Assembly (NCBI GenBank): GCA_902826635.1
Contig: CADEFQ010000002.1
Coordinates: forward strand, 23,309 to 87,308
Length of the DNA stretch: 64,000 nucleotides
Source of the DNA: an uncultured Pseudomonadota bacterium
GTDB lineage: Bacteria; Pseudomonadota; Gammaproteobacteria; Steroidobacterales; Steroidobacteraceae
Direction of reading: 5' to 3'
Below are positions 63,084 through 64,000 of this stretch, piece by piece. How positions within the stretch are numbered: the stretch's first letter is position 1; each line of letters starts with the position of its first letter. Made by a program: the position numbers and the translations under genes. The notes below the pieces were generated by a model that saw nothing but the letters and a program-made list of their open reading frames with translations, ran no database searches and was not told where the DNA came from.

Positions 63084-64000
63084 TCAGACCCGCTCGAGCC
63101 AGCCTCGCGTATCCGGCGCCTCGCCTGTCTGGATCGCCACGAGCGCCTTGCGCAGCCGCTGCGTCACCGGACCGATCTCGCCGCTGCCGACGCGATGCTC
63201 GCCGCGACGCGTGACGAGCGTGCCGACGCCGGCGAGGACGGCCGCGGTTCCGGACAACGCCGCCTCGCCCGACTTCACCCACTCGAGCATCTCGGGGACA
63301 TCGAAGGGGCGCTCCTCGACGCGAAAGCCGAGGTCGCGCGCCATCGTCAGCAGGGAATCGCGCGTGACGCCGTGCAGGAACGAATTGTCGAGGCTGCGGG
63401 TCAGCAATTGCCCTTCGCGCAGCAACAGGAAATTGGCCGCGCCCGTTTCCTGCACCGTGCCTCCCGGGCAGAACAGCACCTGATCGACGCTGTACTGCCC
63501 GCGCGCTTCGAGCGTGGGGCCGAGCGCCGCCGCATAGTTGCCGCCGGTCTTCACGACACCAAGATGCGAGGCCGTGCGCGTCTTTTCATCCTCGACGAAG
63601 ATGCGCAGCGGCTTCGCGCCGCCGGCGAAATAATCCCAGACGGGGCTCGCAAGCACGATGAGCAGCGCCGTGCCGCTCGGCGTCGCGGCAGCGCCGATGT
63701 TCGGCGTCGTGCCGATCAGCATCGGGCGCAGGTACAACGCGCCGGGCGACTCGGGCACCTGGGCGCGGCTCGCGCCGATGACTTCGCGCACCATCGCCGC
63801 GAGCTGCGCGGCATCGGGTTCCGGCAACACGAGCTGGCGTGCACTCTGGCGCATCCGCTCGATGTGCTTGTCCATGCGAAACACGCTGACCACGCCGTCC
63901 TTGCCGCGATAGGCCTTGAAGCCCTCGAAACATTCGCTGCCGTAGTGCAGGACGTGCGCGGCCGGATGCATCGGGATCGGCCCGACGGGTTGCAAATGAT
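63084..64000 (-). CDS. ilvE: Branched-chain amino acid aminotransferase, 5' end cut by the window
   Basis: At least 305 residues are visible; the N-terminal 30-40 residues lie beyond the window edge. The enzyme transfers the amino group between branched-chain amino acids and 2-oxoglutarate. LHYGSECFEGFKAYRGKDG, the PLP-lysine segment VVKTGGNYAAAL, GTVQETGAANFLLL and SLDNSFLHGVTRDSLLTMAR are characteristic of the class IV fold. The reading frame has no stop up to the edge, and the ATG at 63995 is internal. It is upstream of mtoX on the same strand. Confidence 0.94.
   Translation of the reverse strand, partial: HLQPVGPIPMHPAAHVLHYGSECFEGFKAYRGKDGVVSVFRMDKHIERMRQSARQLVLPEPDAAQLAAMVREVIGASRAQVPESPGALYLRPMLIGTTPNIGAAATPSGTALLIVLASPVWDYFAGGAKPLRIFVEDEKTRTASHLGVVKTGGNYAAALGPTLEARGQYSVDQVLFCPGGTVQETGAANFLLLREGQLLTRSLDNSFLHGVTRDSLLTMARDLGFRVEERPFDVPEMLEWVKSGEAALSGTAAVLAGVGTLVTRRGEHRVGSGEIGPVTQRLRKALVAIQTGEAPDTRGWLERV

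Overview
The window is a gene-dense, very GC-rich chromosomal segment from a Proteobacterium, most likely a Gammaproteobacterium near the Steroidobacterales/Nevskiales/Xanthomonadales. The main support is the housekeeping order nnrDE-tsaE-amiC-mutL-miaA-hfq-hflX-hflK-hflC-DUF2065-purA, which is typical of Gammaproteobacteria. TonB-dependent receptors, GTG/TTG starts and 4-base ATGA gene overlaps fit the same picture. The taxonomic call is inference. I see no rRNA, prophage, insertion sequence or CRISPR. One tRNA (Glu, anticodon CTC) is present, and no gene-free stretch exceeds 300 bases.

1-9 kb is accessory: small DUF6522-like and DUF2249 proteins, a MOSC protein, a glutathione-dependent formaldehyde-activating enzyme, then a cassette of TonB-dependent receptor, FCD-type GntR regulator, secreted S9 peptidase and CmcJ/NvfI-type oxygenase.

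9-19 kb is a nitrogen-oxide respiration island. It holds a membrane protein, a universal stress protein, a hemolysin-III-like protein, a HemN-like protein that has lost its radical-SAM cysteines, an FNR/ANR-type iron-sulfur regulator, then qNOR (norB), SirB2, a lipoprotein copper nitrite reductase fused to cytochrome c (nirK), nirV and a SCO copper chaperone. FNR-type boxes (TTGAT-N4-ATCAA-like) lie upstream of norB, the HemN-like gene and the DUF2249 gene. Nitrite would be reduced to NO and then N2O under oxygen-sensing control.

19-37 kb is housekeeping: a GT9 glycosyltransferase, the purA-to-nnrDE block on the minus strand, queG, then panC-panB-deoxynucleoside kinase-folK-pcnB (minus) and tRNA-Glu (plus). 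37-46 kb holds a LuxR-type membrane regulator with a DUF4199 protein, a Tat-exported flavoprotein, an unknown protein, a cytochrome c-prime facing a cytochrome b561, and a GldA/GldF/GldG-like ABC system with DUF4340. 46-53 kb has lptG-lptF diverging from pepA-holC-valS. 53-58 kb has MoxR-DUF58-transglutaminase-MtfA. 58-64 kb has an UMF1-type MFS protein, prfC, and a methanethiol-oxidase (SBP56) gene with its SCO partner, ending in an ilvE cut by the window edge.

The least ordinary features are the cysteine-free HemN paralogue translationally joined to the FNR gene, a perfect inverted repeat enclosing the -10 of a probably leaderless amiC promoter, a group of genes with -10-like hexamers 6-8 bases before ATG and no ribosome binding site, and a SCO protein with CX5C spacing beside methanethiol oxidase.
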